NCBI GenBank assembly: GCA_017391465.1
Contig: JAFOYH010000085.1
Location: forward strand, 1-26,309
Length of the DNA stretch: 26,309 nucleotides
Direction: 5' to 3'
DNA from: Lachnospiraceae bacterium
Lineage (GTDB): Bacteria; Bacillota_A; Clostridia; Lachnospirales; Lachnospiraceae
The notes beneath the pieces are model-generated. The model worked only from the letters and a program-made list of their open reading frames with translations, made no database searches and was not told the origin of the DNA. The position numbers were made by a program, and so were the translations under genes. Positions 7,780-16,022 of this stretch are shown here, piece after piece; within the stretch, counting starts at the first letter, position 1; each line of letters begins with the position of its first letter.

Positions 7780-9333
7780 CTAAGCAATACTTTCTGATAA
7801 TCCCATTTTTTCTTCCAAAAAGATACGTTCATCCATAAGTCTTAAATTTGCAGAAATCATAGGAGTGAAATCCATATGGGCAAGAACATCTTTGTGAAGA
7901 TCTATACCCGGTGCAATTTCAATCAACATTAATCCATCTTCTGTTAATTTAAATACTGCACGTTCTGTCACATAAAGAACATCTCTCTTCACACGTTTGG
8001 CATAACGGCCACTGAATGTTACCTGTTCAACCTGTTTAAGAAATTTATGTGTATTTCCATCCTGAACAATGTTCAATTTTCCGTCTTCAACACGGATATC
8101 TGATTTTCCTGCTGTAAATGTTCCGCAGAAAATAACTTTTTTTGCATTCTGTGTAATGTTGATAAAACCGCCGCATCCGGCAACTTTAACACCGAATTTA
8201 CTTACGTTAATATTACCTTCCACATCACACTGGGCAAGTCCAAGGAATGCAATATCGAGACCGCCGCCATCATAGAAGTCAAACTGATATGGCTGATCAA
8301 TGATTGCATCCGCATTTGCAGAAGCACCGAAGCTCATGCCTGCTGCAGGCACACCCCCGATCGGTCCGGATTCTACAGTAAGTTTCAAACCTTTCACACC
8401 TTCTTCATTTGCCACATTGGAAATACCTTCCGGCATACCAATACCTAAGTTGACTACGGCGTTACTCTTTAACTCCATGGCCGCACGACGGCTAATAATT
8501 TTGCGAACACCAAGTTCCATTGGTTTGATACTGTCTACAGGAACACGAATGTTTCCGCAGTATGCCGGATTGTACTGTTCAGCAAATGTCTGCATATGAT
8601 TTTCCGGTTCTGACACAACAATCGCATCAACATAGATTCCAGGAACCTTTACAAGTCGAGGATCCAAGCTTCCTGCCTCTACAATACTTTCAACCTGAAG
8701 AATAACGATTCCGCCCGAAGCTCTTACAGCCTGGGCAATTGAGAGACATTCTAAAGTTACTGCTTCTCTGCTCATGCAGGCATTACCTTCCGGGTCACAG
8801 TATGTGGCTCTAATAAAGGCCACATCAATAGGGAAGGCTTTATAATAAAGGAATTCGTTACCTTCAAGTTCAATTAATTTAACAACATCCTCTGTTGCTT
8901 TGGAATTGATTTTTCCGCCATCTAAACGTGGATCAACAAAAGTATCCAAACCAACATGTGTAATTGTTCCTGGTTTTCCAGCTGCAATATCTCTAAACAA
9001 ATGAGTAATAACCCCCTGCGGAAGATTATACGCTTCAACTTTGTTTTCAACAGCTAATTTCTGAAGTTTTGGAGTCAATCCCCAATGTCCGCCAATAATA
9101 CGTTTCAATAAACCTTCGTGACCAAGATGATTTAACCCTTTGTCTTTACCATCACCCTGTCCGGCTGCATACACCAATGTAAGATTTTTTGGAGATCCTG
9201 TTTCTACAAAACGTTCTTCCAACGCCGTTGTCAACTCTTCCGGATGATTGCATCCAATAAAACCTCCAACTGCAAGTGTTGCGCCATCTTTTACTAACAT
9301 GCTTGCTTCTTTAGCTGTCATGATTTTTCCCAT
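7780..9333 (-). CDS. pct: Acyl-CoA:carboxylate CoA-transferase, Pct/YdiF type
   Basis: This 517-aa protein is a fused alpha-beta family I CoA-transferase like propionate CoA-transferase (Pct) of Clostridium propionicum and E. coli YdiF. It moves CoA between short acyl-CoAs and carboxylates such as acetate, propionate, lactate or butyrate. The first half has [13 protein letters not shown] and [14 protein letters not shown]. The second has [10 protein letters not shown] and the catalytic glutamate E321 in [11 protein letters not shown], which forms the glutamyl-CoA thioester in this family. [18 protein letters not shown] and [17 protein letters not shown] are also family blocks. It stands alone with its own promoter region and a strong terminator, 209 bases from the next gene upstream. 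In an anaerobe it would serve fermentation, for example propionate or butyrate end steps; the actual substrate is not visible. Confidence 0.9.
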   Translation of the reverse strand: MGKIMTAKEASMLVKDGATLAVGGFIGCNHPEELTTALEERFVETGSPKNLTLVYAAGQGDGKDKGLNHLGHEGLLKRIIGGHWGLTPKLQKLAVENKVEAYNLPQGVITHLFRDIAAGKPGTITHVGLDTFVDPRLDGGKINSKATEDVVKLIELEGNEFLYYKAFPIDVAFIRATYCDPEGNACMSREAVTLECLSIAQAVRASGGIVILQVESIVEAGSLDPRLVKVPGIYVDAIVVSEPENHMQTFAEQYNPAYCGNIRVPVDSIKPMELGVRKIISRRAAMELKSNAVVNLGIGMPEGISNVANEEGVKGLKLTVESGPIGGVPAAGMSFGASANADAIIDQPYQFDFYDGGGLDIAFLGLAQCDVEGNINVSKFGVKVAGCGGFINITQNAKKVIFCGTFTAGKSDIRVEDGKLNIVQDGNTHKFLKQVEQVTFSGRYAKRVKRDVLYVTERAVFKLTEDGLMLIEIAPGIDLHKDVLAHMDFTPMISANLRLMDERIFLEEKMGLSESIA

Positions 9334-9383
9334 AATAAAAAATACCTCCGTGTTATCTATTCTCGAACCCTTTAATTGCCTAT

Positions 9384-9413
9384 ATTGTATCCATAAAAAT
9401 ACAATTCGTCCAA
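9384..9413 (-). promoter_or_regulatory. Likely CoA-transferase promoter with overlapping dyad
   Basis: On the minus strand, TTGGAC (9413-9408), an 18-base spacer and TACAAT (9389-9384) form a fair promoter about 50 bases before the ATG. A perfect inverted repeat ATTGTAT-N8-ATACAAT (9405-9384) covers the spacer and the -10, as an operator would. A further half-site-like CTGTATT lies just upstream (about 9417). The binding protein is unknown. The gene-free stretch 9414-9542 shows nothing else that I can support. Confidence 0.5.
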
Positions 9414-9542
9414 TACAGTTTAGTCATAGAATGATATCCCAGAGATATTGTTTATATCTTGTATGTTATTTATACATTATTGATTTTTTCGTTCTTTTTT
9501 TCAAAAAACAGGCTATTATTTACATTTATTTCCATTTTTGTT

Positions 9543-10145
9543 TTAACAACAGCCACAACAACACATATACATGGCCAACATCTGACAACAGAAGTTATCA
9601 ACCTGTATGGTCTGACGACCGTATCCGCCTGCCATATTGCCGTACCACTGTCTTCCGGACTGTAATTGCTGCCACAAAATCTGATAGTTCGGATTCGACG
9701 GTTCCATGTTCAGTGCCTGACGAGCCATCTCCTGAGCACGAATATTATTCCCCATTCCCGCATTCGCCAATGCAGATAAATAGTACCACTGGGCATTTCG
9801 ATTCTGGATACCTTCAAGGACATTGAATGCCTCTTTGTAGCGGCCACTATTGATAAAGTTCGCTGCCGCCTGCATCTCTACAGTATCCGAATCACCACCG
9901 GCTGTCTGACCGGACTGATGATAACCGTAACCTTGCTGTCCGTATCCCTGATAGCCCTGTTCGCGTTCTTTCATAATCTGAGTATAAGCCTGCTGAATTT
10001 GCTTAAACTTTTCTTCCGCTTCTTTTTCTCCTGGCTTACCCACATTCGCATCCGGATGATACTTACGACTCAATGCACGATATGCTTTTTTTATCTCATC
10101 ATCGGTCGCTGTTGGCGACACCCCTAATAAATCATAAGGATTCAT
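9543..10145 (-). CDS. J-domain protein with TPR region and Cys-rich tail
   Basis: This 200-aa protein starts with a J domain (residues 1-60: [23 protein letters not shown] at 30-32), which stimulates DnaK ATPase. A Gly/Tyr/Gln-rich linker (64-83) follows, then a helical part with TPR-like repeats (about 90-160: [54 protein letters not shown]). The tail has seven cysteines in the last 15 residues, ending MYMCCCGCC. It is not DnaJ itself: there is no central zinc finger or client domain. The frame is open 10 codons further, but GGAGG lies 8 bases before the ATG at 10145, which overlaps the upstream gene by 14 bases. It is the last gene of an operon with DUF5685 and a zinc-ribbon membrane protein. 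Its client and the role of the Cys tail (metal or lipid attachment) are unknown. Confidence 0.85.
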   Translation of the reverse strand: MNPYDLLGVSPTATDDEIKKAYRALSRKYHPDANVGKPGEKEAEEKFKQIQQAYTQIMKEREQGYQGYGQQGYGYHQSGQTAGGDSDTVEMQAAANFINSGRYKEAFNVLEGIQNRNAQWYYLSALANAGMGNNIRAQEMARQALNMEPSNPNYQILWQQLQSGRQWYGNMAGGYGRQTIQVDNFCCQMLAMYMCCCGCC

Positions 10146-10989
10146 CCTTTGTTTCCTCCGTCTTTTTCTTGGCATTTCGTATCTTCATATATTTGCTCCA
10201 TACACCGGCATACAGAATGTTTCGCAAAATCTCCACATCCTGTTCCAATGGAAGCTTTTCAAAACTTCGAGCACAATCTGCCATCATCAAATCCAATATT
10301 TCAAACACGAAATCATCAAAATCATCCCTGTCTTTATATGGAATCAATGGATTAAAACTGCCTTTTTTAATGTCTTTTTCAACATCCTCATAGGCATCCA
10401 TAATATAAATATATTTTCCAAGATAAAATCCTACCGGTCGAAGCAGATCGGACCAGACATCTTTTTCCCAGTCAAAAATCTCTGCCAGCATATTCCCCGT
10501 CAAGCCTGCCAGTTTGTCCAGATCTTTTTCACCTGAACGTTCTGCCGCATCCAAACGATAAATATAGTTCTTCACAGCTTTATGCTGCCTTGGATAAATC
10601 TTCGACAAATGCCATACCTTTTTGCGAAGAACATGCAAATGTATGCACGCTGTCATCTGATTATCATCTTTCCAATGATCCCTGGCCAAATAATAGCTCA
10701 AAATAATCGTCATGTCTGCAGCATATTCCAAATGTCGATTCTCGTAAATATGCATCTTTTTTATCGGATGCAATTTGCATCGATAATCTCGCTCTGTTCC
10801 CGGAAGTTCACCTTCATACAAAGACATATGCAAAAGAGCCATAAATGTCATATCATTATTCAAACACACCTGACCAAATGGACCATACTTGCGTTTCAAA
10901 ATCTGACACAGACCACAATAGACACCTTTATATTTGCGATGTTCTCGCATCTTTAATTCAGGCTCATTAATTACCACATAACCAAACAT
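10132..10989 (-). CDS. DUF5685 family protein
   Basis: This 285-aa protein matches, from memory of the family, DUF5685: start [20 protein letters not shown] followed by YCGLC (C25, C28), then [14 protein letters not shown] and a mostly helical remainder. No function is established for the family that I know of. There is no signal peptide or clear membrane helix. The paired cysteines and scattered His/Asp/Glu ([34 protein letters not shown]) suggest an all-helical fold that could hold a metal or isoprenoid-like ligand, which is speculation. It starts 2 bases after the zinc-ribbon gene, whose end contains its GGAG ribosome binding site, and overlaps the J-domain gene, so all three are one translational unit. 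Confidence 0.75.
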   Translation of the reverse strand: MFGYVVINEPELKMREHRKYKGVYCGLCQILKRKYGPFGQVCLNNDMTFMALLHMSLYEGELPGTERDYRCKLHPIKKMHIYENRHLEYAADMTIILSYYLARDHWKDDNQMTACIHLHVLRKKVWHLSKIYPRQHKAVKNYIYRLDAAERSGEKDLDKLAGLTGNMLAEIFDWEKDVWSDLLRPVGFYLGKYIYIMDAYEDVEKDIKKGSFNPLIPYKDRDDFDDFVFEILDLMMADCARSFEKLPLEQDVEILRNILYAGVWSKYMKIRNAKKKTEETKDESL

Positions 10990-10991
10990 CT

Positions 10992-11387
10992 TTAACTCCG
11001 CTTAATAAATTCATTTCCACATTTCGAACATCGAATCTGAATCTTTCCTTTGCCCTTTGGCACTCGCAGTTTCTGTCTGCACTGAGGGCAGGCAAAAATT
11101 CGATAGTCTTTATTCCGTTCCATGTCGCGTTTTTTTCCGGAAAACCAACCGGTCACACGATAATAATATGGCAAAAATGCCTGATTCTCCGCATAGCGTT
11201 TTGGAATATTTCTCGAAAACATACGAAAATAAATATATACCAGTAAGACAATACCAATTGTATATAAAAGTTCTGCGCCAGCCACTGCGCCAATAAGAAC
11301 CAATACAAATGAGACTCCGGATAACACCTGATTCATCTTGTCGTTTCCATAACGGCCAATCATAAATCTTTGAAATTTTTCTCGCAC
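10992..11387 (-). CDS. Membrane protein with C-terminal zinc ribbon
   Basis: This is a 131-aa protein with two adjacent hydrophobic segments (about 22-40 and 41-56), a basic linker and a C-terminal zinc ribbon, CPQC (100-103) and CSKC (120-123). Such ribbons bind Zn and often mediate protein or nucleic acid contacts at the membrane. The frame is open to a TTG at 11453, but the promoter at 11425-11453 lies on top of that part, so a start there would not be transcribed. I chose the GTG at 11387, which has AGGAGG 11 bases upstream and gives the N-terminus MREKFQRFMIGRYGND. It is the first gene of the unit with DUF5685 and the J-domain protein. Confidence 0.75.
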   Translation of the reverse strand: MREKFQRFMIGRYGNDKMNQVLSGVSFVLVLIGAVAGAELLYTIGIVLLVYIYFRMFSRNIPKRYAENQAFLPYYYRVTGWFSGKKRDMERNKDYRIFACPQCRQKLRVPKGKGKIQIRCSKCGNEFIKRS

Positions 11388-11424
11388 TTTTTCATCTTCC
11401 TCCTGTTTTATATACAATGATATA

Positions 11425-11453
11425 ACTATACGCTTCCTATTTCTGGAATTCAA
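11425..11453 (-). promoter_or_regulatory. Promoter of the zinc-ribbon/DUF5685/J-domain operon
   Basis: TTGAAT (11453-11448), a spacer of exactly 17, then TATAGT (11430-11425) on the minus strand. The likely start of transcription is near 11418, about 30 bases before the GTG start at 11387. It lies within the longest open frame of the first gene and so rules out the longer start. Confidence 0.8.
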
Positions 11454-11485
11454 TTAAAGTTTGGTTTATTTTTTCTTAAAAAACT

Positions 11486-11989
11486 CTAAAATCGCTGGAG
11501 TGGATCCGAGTCATCATCTTCGATAACTTCGATACGTTTAATGACAATATAATAGCCCTGTTTGTCATTGATCGCCACATAAACTCGATCCCCCACTTTA
11601 TGACCCAAAATAGCCTTTCCGATCGGTGACTCTGTACTGATTCGGCCTTCCAGAGAATTCCCTCGAATGGTTGTTACCAATTTGAATGTTTCAATCTCAT
11701 CGTCATCTTCAAAATAGACATCCACAAGTTTCCCAAGTCCAACTTCATCATCCTGTGTCTGATCTTCCACAATCTTCGCTGTACGGATCATACGTTCCAG
11801 ATAACGTATGCGACTCTCATTCTGATTCTTTTCCTTTTTTGCTGCATGGTATTCAAAATTTTCACTTAAATCGCCATGAGCTCTTGCTTCTTTGACAGCC
11901 TCCAATGCATTTTTACGAACAACCAGCTTCCGGTATTCGATCTCTTCTTCCATCTTCTTTATGTCTTTTTCCGTCAACTCGTTATACAT
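11486..11989 (-). CDS. greA: Transcription elongation factor GreA
   Basis: GreA, 167 aa, rescues backtracked RNA polymerase by stimulating cleavage of the transcript 3' end. The N-terminal coiled coil (1-75) carries the acidic tip ARAHGDLSENFEYHAAKKEK, with D40 and E43 at the catalytic positions. The C-terminal FKBP-like domain has SPIGKAILGHKVGDRVYV. It ends in a short acidic tail (EDDDSDPLQRF), slightly longer than usual. The start ATG has AAAGGAG at good spacing. It lies 12 bases after the threonine-aldolase-like gene and is probably co-transcribed with it. No convincing terminator is seen before the next promoter at 11453. Confidence 0.93.
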   Translation of the reverse strand: MYNELTEKDIKKMEEEIEYRKLVVRKNALEAVKEARAHGDLSENFEYHAAKKEKNQNESRIRYLERMIRTAKIVEDQTQDDEVGLGKLVDVYFEDDDEIETFKLVTTIRGNSLEGRISTESPIGKAILGHKVGDRVYVAINDKQGYYIVIKRIEVIEDDDSDPLQRF

Positions 11990-12001
11990 AAGAACTCTCC
12001 T

Positions 12002-13054
12002 TTAAATCTGCGCAAGTAATGCATCCACATCTTCTTCGCGTGTCGCCCAGCTTGTGCAGAAACGAACAACACTGCGCCCATCTTCAAGTCTCTCCCAAAG
12101 TTCAAATACAGCAATCTTTGACAGTGCTTCAAACTGGGTTTCATCTAATACAATAAACTGCTGATTTGTCACGGAATCCATGGCAAACTCGTAACCTTTG
12201 TCTGCAAATCCCTTTTTCAGTTTCATAGCCATATCCACTGCATGGCGGGCAATCTTAAAATAAAGATCATCTGTAAATAATGTGTCAAACTGAATACCAA
12301 GGAAACGGCCTTTTGCCAAAAGGGCACCGTGCTGCTTTATGGTTGAGAAGAAATGAGGAAGGTAACCTTTCTTATTACACACAACCGCTTCGCCACAAAA
12401 TGCACCAACTTTTGTTCCGCCAATATAAAAGACATCACAGACTTTTGCAATAAAATCCAATGCAACATCTGTTCCATCAGCCACAAGACCGTAACCCAAA
12501 CGAGCTCCATCTAAAAATAATGGCAATTTATAATCGTCACACACCGCTCGAAGTGCCGTAAGTTCCTCTTTTGTATATAATGTTCCACCTTCCGTTGGAT
12601 GAGAAATATAGACCATACCCGGCCAAACCACATGTTCATGAGTTGGATTGGCATAAAAATCTTCCATATATTTTCTCACGTCCGAAGCAACGAGTTTCCC
12701 GTCTACGTTTGGCAAAGCCAATACTTTATGTCCAGTATATTCAACAGCACCGGATTCATGTCCATTAATATGACCTGTATCCGCGGAAATAACACCTTCA
12801 TAATTCTTTAAAACAGCAGAGATCACTGTAGAATTTGTCTGAGTTCCTCCCACCATCAAATGAACCTCACCATCCGGGCACTTGCAGGCTTCAAGAATCT
12901 TCGCCTTTGCACGATCACAGTAGATATCCTTACCGTAACCTGGTGTCTTTTCCATATTTGTTTCCATAAGACGTTTTAGAATCTCAGGATGTGCTCCTTC
13001 CATATAATCACACTGAAAATACTGCATATTTACGTTGTTTTCAAAAAAATCCAT
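12002..13054 (-). CDS. Threonine-aldolase family PLP enzyme
   Basis: This 350-aa protein belongs to the low-specificity L-threonine aldolase / beta-eliminating lyase family of fold-type I PLP enzymes. Visible are GGTQTN (69-74), which binds the PLP phosphate, HINGHESGAVEYTGHKV, the aspartate in FLDGARLGYGL (D182) that holds the pyridine N, and the Schiff-base lysine K215 in YIGGTKVGAFCGEA. It would split L-threonine or allo-threonine into glycine and acetaldehyde. The frame is open to a GTG at 13087, but AAGGGGG precedes the ATG at 13054 and matches family length. It follows its own promoter right after the ilvBN terminator and is 12 bases from greA. Confidence 0.87.
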   Translation of the reverse strand: MDFFENNVNMQYFQCDYMEGAHPEILKRLMETNMEKTPGYGKDIYCDRAKAKILEACKCPDGEVHLMVGGTQTNSTVISAVLKNYEGVISADTGHINGHESGAVEYTGHKVLALPNVDGKLVASDVRKYMEDFYANPTHEHVVWPGMVYISHPTEGGTLYTKEELTALRAVCDDYKLPLFLDGARLGYGLVADGTDVALDFIAKVCDVFYIGGTKVGAFCGEAVVCNKKGYLPHFFSTIKQHGALLAKGRFLGIQFDTLFTDDLYFKIARHAVDMAMKLKKGFADKGYEFAMDSVTNQQFIVLDETQFEALSKIAVFELWERLEDGRSVVRFCTSWATREEDVDALLAQI

Positions 13055-13099
13055 GATCTGTTCCCCCTTGTCCTCATTTGTTTTCACACAACTAAAGTT

Positions 13100-13108
13100 A
13101 GTATATCA
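13100..13108 (-). promoter_or_regulatory. Extended -10 promoter of the threonine-aldolase/greA unit
   Basis: The minus strand reads TGATATACT: an extended TGn followed by a near-consensus -10, about 45 bases before the gene start and just after the ilvBN terminator. The -35 position holds only TTCAAT, inside the terminator stem, so this is a promoter of the extended -10 kind. Confidence 0.6.
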
Positions 13109-13114
13109 TAAGAT

Positions 13115-13155
13115 AAAAAAAGATTGAATATCATACAAAATATTCAATCTTTTTT
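13115..13155 (-). terminator. Terminator of the ilvBN operon
   Basis: An A/T-flanked stem: AAAAAAAGATTGAATA (13115-13130) pairs with TATTCAATCTTTTTT (13141-13155) around a 10-nt loop. It lies directly after the ilvN stop on the minus strand, ends in a long T run, and works structurally in both directions. Confidence 0.9.
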
Positions 13156-13160
13156 CACAT

Positions 13161-13637
13161 TTATTCATCTTTTGAGAGAGCGATAACACCTGTACGTGCC
13201 ATCTCAATGATACCAAATGGCTGAAGAATCTTAATAAAACTCTCCACTGCATCCGGTGTGGAATTCAATTCGACAATCATACTCTTCGTTGAAACATGAG
13301 CAATCTTTGCCCCTGTAATCATACAGACTTCCATAATATCTTTACGATTCGAAGGATTGTAGGAAACCTTGATCATGATCAACTCCCGGCACGCTGCCTG
13401 GAGTTCTTTCAAACGACGCACTTTAATAACATCAATCTTCTTATTCAACTGTTTTTCAATCTGATCAATGACTCTGGCGTCTCCGGTAGAGACGATGGTC
13501 ATATGGGAAATCTCTTTATTCTCAGTCTCACCAACGGCAAGGCTATTGATGTTATAGCCGCGTCTGGCAAACAAACCGGCAGTCTTCGACAAAACACCGG
13601 CCTGATTTTCAACCAATACGGAAAAGATACCTTTCAT
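13161..13637 (-). CDS. ilvN: Acetolactate synthase small subunit
   Basis: This is the regulatory subunit of acetohydroxyacid synthase, 158 aa, the usual length. The N-terminal ACT domain (1-75) has the valine-binding signature FSVLVENQAGVLSKTAGLFARRGYNI with SLAVGETE; the C-terminal domain (from about 85) is also typical. It activates the large subunit and gives it valine feedback inhibition. Its ATG lies 6 bases after the ilvB stop, and the AAGGAG overlaps that stop, so the two are coupled. Confidence 0.95.
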   Translation of the reverse strand: MKGIFSVLVENQAGVLSKTAGLFARRGYNINSLAVGETENKEISHMTIVSTGDARVIDQIEKQLNKKIDVIKVRRLKELQAACRELIMIKVSYNPSNRKDIMEVCMITGAKIAHVSTKSMIVELNSTPDAVESFIKILQPFGIIEMARTGVIALSKDE

Positions 13638-13643
13638 CCGCCT

Positions 13644-15260
13644 CTACTCCTTTACTTTATCATATTTATAAACATGGCATACCATTAATGCAGATTTTTC
13701 ACAGGCAAGGAATTTATCGATGGTTGCATCCATCTTTTCTGTACTCTTCACATGGAAATAATCCATGTCATAAGCCCGTGCAATATATTCGAGATTCGGA
13801 ATATCTCCTAATTCTACAGCAATGTAATGCTCGTCATAATTATTATACTGATATTCTCGAACAAGGCCCAGATACATGTTCTTCATTACAATGACCTTGA
13901 CCTTTATATTGTTCTGAAGCATGGTCGCCAGTTCATTGAGCGACATCTGGAAGGAACCATCACCACAGACAGCCACAACCTGTTTATCCGGAAATGCCAT
14001 CTTCGCACCAATGGCTGCAGGAATGGAATAACCCATCGTTCCAAAACCACCGGTTGTTAAAAAACGTCCTTTTTTCATCACATAGTTATCCGCTGACCAA
14101 AGCTGATTCTGTCCAACATCTGCGACATAAATGGCATCTTCATCCATTCGGTCTGTCAGGTGTTCCACAAAATGACATGGATTAATAAATCCTTCATGGA
14201 AAACACGATTATCGACACAACCTTTTTTGATAGCTCTTAAATCTTCCACCCATGTACCATAATTCGGATTTATATCATACGTTAAAAGATTTTCAAAAAT
14301 CAGACGGGCATCACCCACCAACGGAATCGTTGGACCAATATTTTTACCAATTTCAGCCGTATCAATATCAATATGAATGATCAAACGATTCTGTTCAAGC
14401 TTGGACGGAACAACAACTGCACGATCATTAACTCTCGCACCAACAATGATTAAAAGATCACATTGGGCAAGAGCACGGTTCGCATATGGTTTACCGTTGG
14501 TTCCTACCATGCCAAAGAATAAAGGATGACGTTTTGGCATACTGCCAACACCCATCATCGTAGTAACCACAGGAATCCCATTCTTCTCACAAAACTGTTG
14601 GAGCACAGGTTCTGCATGTCCTAGGATGACACCGCCACCAGCACAGATCAAAGGCTTCTTTGCCTTCTGAATCGCTTCTATCACTTTCTTAATCTGCACA
14701 ATATGCCCCTGAACCTTTGGTTTATATCCACGAATAGACACCTCTCCCGGTTCCACGTAATTAAATTCCTGTTTCTGAATATCAATTGGTACGTCAATAA
14801 GCACTGGTCCCTGACGTCCCGTTGATGCAATATAAAATGCCTCTTTAAATACACGCGGAATATCACGAACATCCTTGACCAAATAGCTGTATTTAACAAA
14901 CGGCTCACAGCATCCAACAATATCCGCTTCCTGGAATACGTCTTTCCCAAGAAGCTGTGTAGAAACCTGACCGGTAATGGCCACCATTGGAATACTGTCC
15001 GCATATGCTGTCGCCAATCCTGTAATTAAATTCGTCGCACCCGGACCTGATGTAGCAATACACACCGCCGGTTTACGTGTTACACGGGCATATCCGCTGG
15101 CCGCATGTCCAGCATTCTGTTCCTGTCTTACTAAAATGCTCTGAATATCCGAATGATACAGGCTGTTATAAAACGGTGCAATTGCTACACCGGGATAGCC
15201 AAATACCACGTTGATCCCCTGGTCTTGCAAACATTTTACCATGGCATCTGCACCTGTCAT
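13644..15260 (-). CDS. ilvB: Acetolactate synthase large subunit
   Basis: This is the catalytic subunit of biosynthetic acetohydroxyacid synthase, 538 aa, using thiamine diphosphate, Mg2+ and FAD. It makes acetolactate or acetohydroxybutyrate, the first common step to valine, leucine and isoleucine. The TPP-activating glutamate is E47 in RQEQNAGHAASGYAR. CIATSGPGATNLITGLATAYADSIPMVAITGQ (seen here from about 67 on) is the family block. The TPP/Mg motif begins GDGSFQM at 433 and ends at N461 (VMKNMYLGLVREYQ). The frame is open three codons further, to a GTG at 15269, but that lies on the GGGGGTG ribosome binding site, so I chose the ATG at 15260. No ilvC or ilvD is next to it. I looked for a T-box in front and found none. 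Confidence 0.95.
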   Translation of the reverse strand: MTGADAMVKCLQDQGINVVFGYPGVAIAPFYNSLYHSDIQSILVRQEQNAGHAASGYARVTRKPAVCIATSGPGATNLITGLATAYADSIPMVAITGQVSTQLLGKDVFQEADIVGCCEPFVKYSYLVKDVRDIPRVFKEAFYIASTGRQGPVLIDVPIDIQKQEFNYVEPGEVSIRGYKPKVQGHIVQIKKVIEAIQKAKKPLICAGGGVILGHAEPVLQQFCEKNGIPVVTTMMGVGSMPKRHPLFFGMVGTNGKPYANRALAQCDLLIIVGARVNDRAVVVPSKLEQNRLIIHIDIDTAEIGKNIGPTIPLVGDARLIFENLLTYDINPNYGTWVEDLRAIKKGCVDNRVFHEGFINPCHFVEHLTDRMDEDAIYVADVGQNQLWSADNYVMKKGRFLTTGGFGTMGYSIPAAIGAKMAFPDKQVVAVCGDGSFQMSLNELATMLQNNIKVKVIVMKNMYLGLVREYQYNNYDEHYIAVELGDIPNLEYIARAYDMDYFHVKSTEKMDATIDKFLACEKSALMVCHVYKYDKVKE

Positions 15261-15292
15261 TCTCTTCACCCCCGTAAAAATAGTTACTTATT

Positions 15293-15321
15293 ATATTAAT
15301 TCAAATCAGTCTCAGATTCAA
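15293..15321 (-). promoter_or_regulatory. Likely ilvBN promoter
   Basis: The minus strand has TTGAAT (15321-15316), a spacer of 17, and TAATAT (15298-15293). A better hexamer, TATAAT, at 15295-15290 would give a spacer of 20. Either would start transcription about 25 bases before the ilvB ATG, so the leader is too short for a T-box or a classical peptide attenuator. Confidence 0.45.
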
Positions 15322-15328
15322 CACTTTT

Positions 15329-15460
15329 TTAAATTAAAGTCCTAAATCTATTCATTAAAATCCTAATCGTTCCATTTCCATCCAATACGCCTGCTTCTTT
15401 TAACACTTCCGGTGCTTTAATGCACTTTTCATGCCTGAATCCTTCCTTTACTCTTCCCAT
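15329..15460 (-). CDS. Possible small ORF or gene remnant before ilvB
   Basis: A 43-codon frame starts at an ATG inside the 3' end of the nitroreductase gene (13-base overlap) and ends at TAA 15329. The middle of the peptide, KAPEVLKEAGVLDGNGT, looks like real protein sequence in codon and residue use rather than a random frame. I see no ribosome binding site before its ATG. I do not recognise the family. It may be the surviving end of a lost gene, a coupled small protein, or chance. It is not rich enough in Leu/Val/Ile to be a classical ilv leader peptide. Confidence 0.3.
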   Translation of the reverse strand: MGRVKEGFRHEKCIKAPEVLKEAGVLDGNGTIRILMNRFRTLI

Positions 15461-15972
15461 TTTGTACCATATGTATTAAAGAATACCTGATCTTCAAGAT
15501 AACGATCAATTGGTTGATATTCTTTTGTCTGTTCTCCAATGGACACCATCCCAAGCGGTACTATGTGTTTCGGAAGTTTACATGCAACATTAATACATGT
15601 CAAACGGTCTTCTTTAGGATAAACACCCATCCAAAGAGAACCGAGCCCCATATCGGTCGCTTCAAGAAGCATGTTCTGTACAGCTGCGGAACAATCCTGA
15701 ATCCACCATCCCTGACCACGTTCTTTTTCTTTTGTAAGGTCCGCACAGACAAGCACTGCCACATCTGCAGATTTTAAAGCAAATGCATTTGGGTGTACAC
15801 TTAAAAATGCCTCAAAAATCGATTTATCACGAATCACAATAAATACCCATTCCTGGCTGTTCTTTGCACTTGGTGCTGCCATACCTGCTTTAATAATCTG
15901 TTTCACCTGTTCATCTGTAATTGGTGCTTCTGAATATTTGCGCACACTGCGACGTTTAAAAATTATATCCAT
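15448..15972 (-). CDS. Nitroreductase-family FMN protein
   Basis: This 174-aa protein has the compact nitroreductase fold: the FMN-binding start FKRRSVRKYSEAPITDEQV (residues 5-23), the PSAKNSQEWVFIVI block, and GLGSLWMGVYPKEDRL. Enzymes of this group use FMN and NAD(P)H on nitro-aromatics, quinones or other acceptors; the natural substrate is not visible. The open frame extends 43 codons upstream, but those overlap the cbiK end and look non-coding, while AGAGGA lies 8 bases before the ATG at 15972. It is 50 bases after cbiK, possibly in the same transcript. BluB, which makes the cobalamin lower ligand, is in the same superfamily, but this short protein lacks the BluB features I know, so I do not call it that. 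Confidence 0.8.
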   Translation of the reverse strand: MDIIFKRRSVRKYSEAPITDEQVKQIIKAGMAAPSAKNSQEWVFIVIRDKSIFEAFLSVHPNAFALKSADVAVLVCADLTKEKERGQGWWIQDCSAAVQNMLLEATDMGLGSLWMGVYPKEDRLTCINVACKLPKHIVPLGMVSIGEQTKEYQPIDRYLEDQVFFNTYGTKWEE

Positions 15973-16022
15973 TTTTGATTCCTCTCTATTTACAATTTTA
16001 TCCGGTACATAGATAATACTTT

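Noticed and set aside
9480..9540. Terminator after the J-domain gene
   Set aside because: Only A/T runs that could pair weakly; no GC-containing stem found.
9248..9826. 192-codon plus-strand frame across the CoA-transferase start and the J-domain gene
   Set aside because: It is antisense to two well-supported genes and resembles no protein family.
15261..15447. T-box or leucine-rich attenuator before ilvB
   Set aside because: No AGGGTGGNACCGCG-like T-box sequence on the minus strand, no terminator/antiterminator pair, and the likely promoter leaves a leader of only about 25 nt.
15448..15972. BluB (lower-ligand synthase) because of the neighbouring cbiK
   Set aside because: The protein is a short standard nitroreductase and lacks the features I associate with BluB; the neighbourhood alone is not enough.
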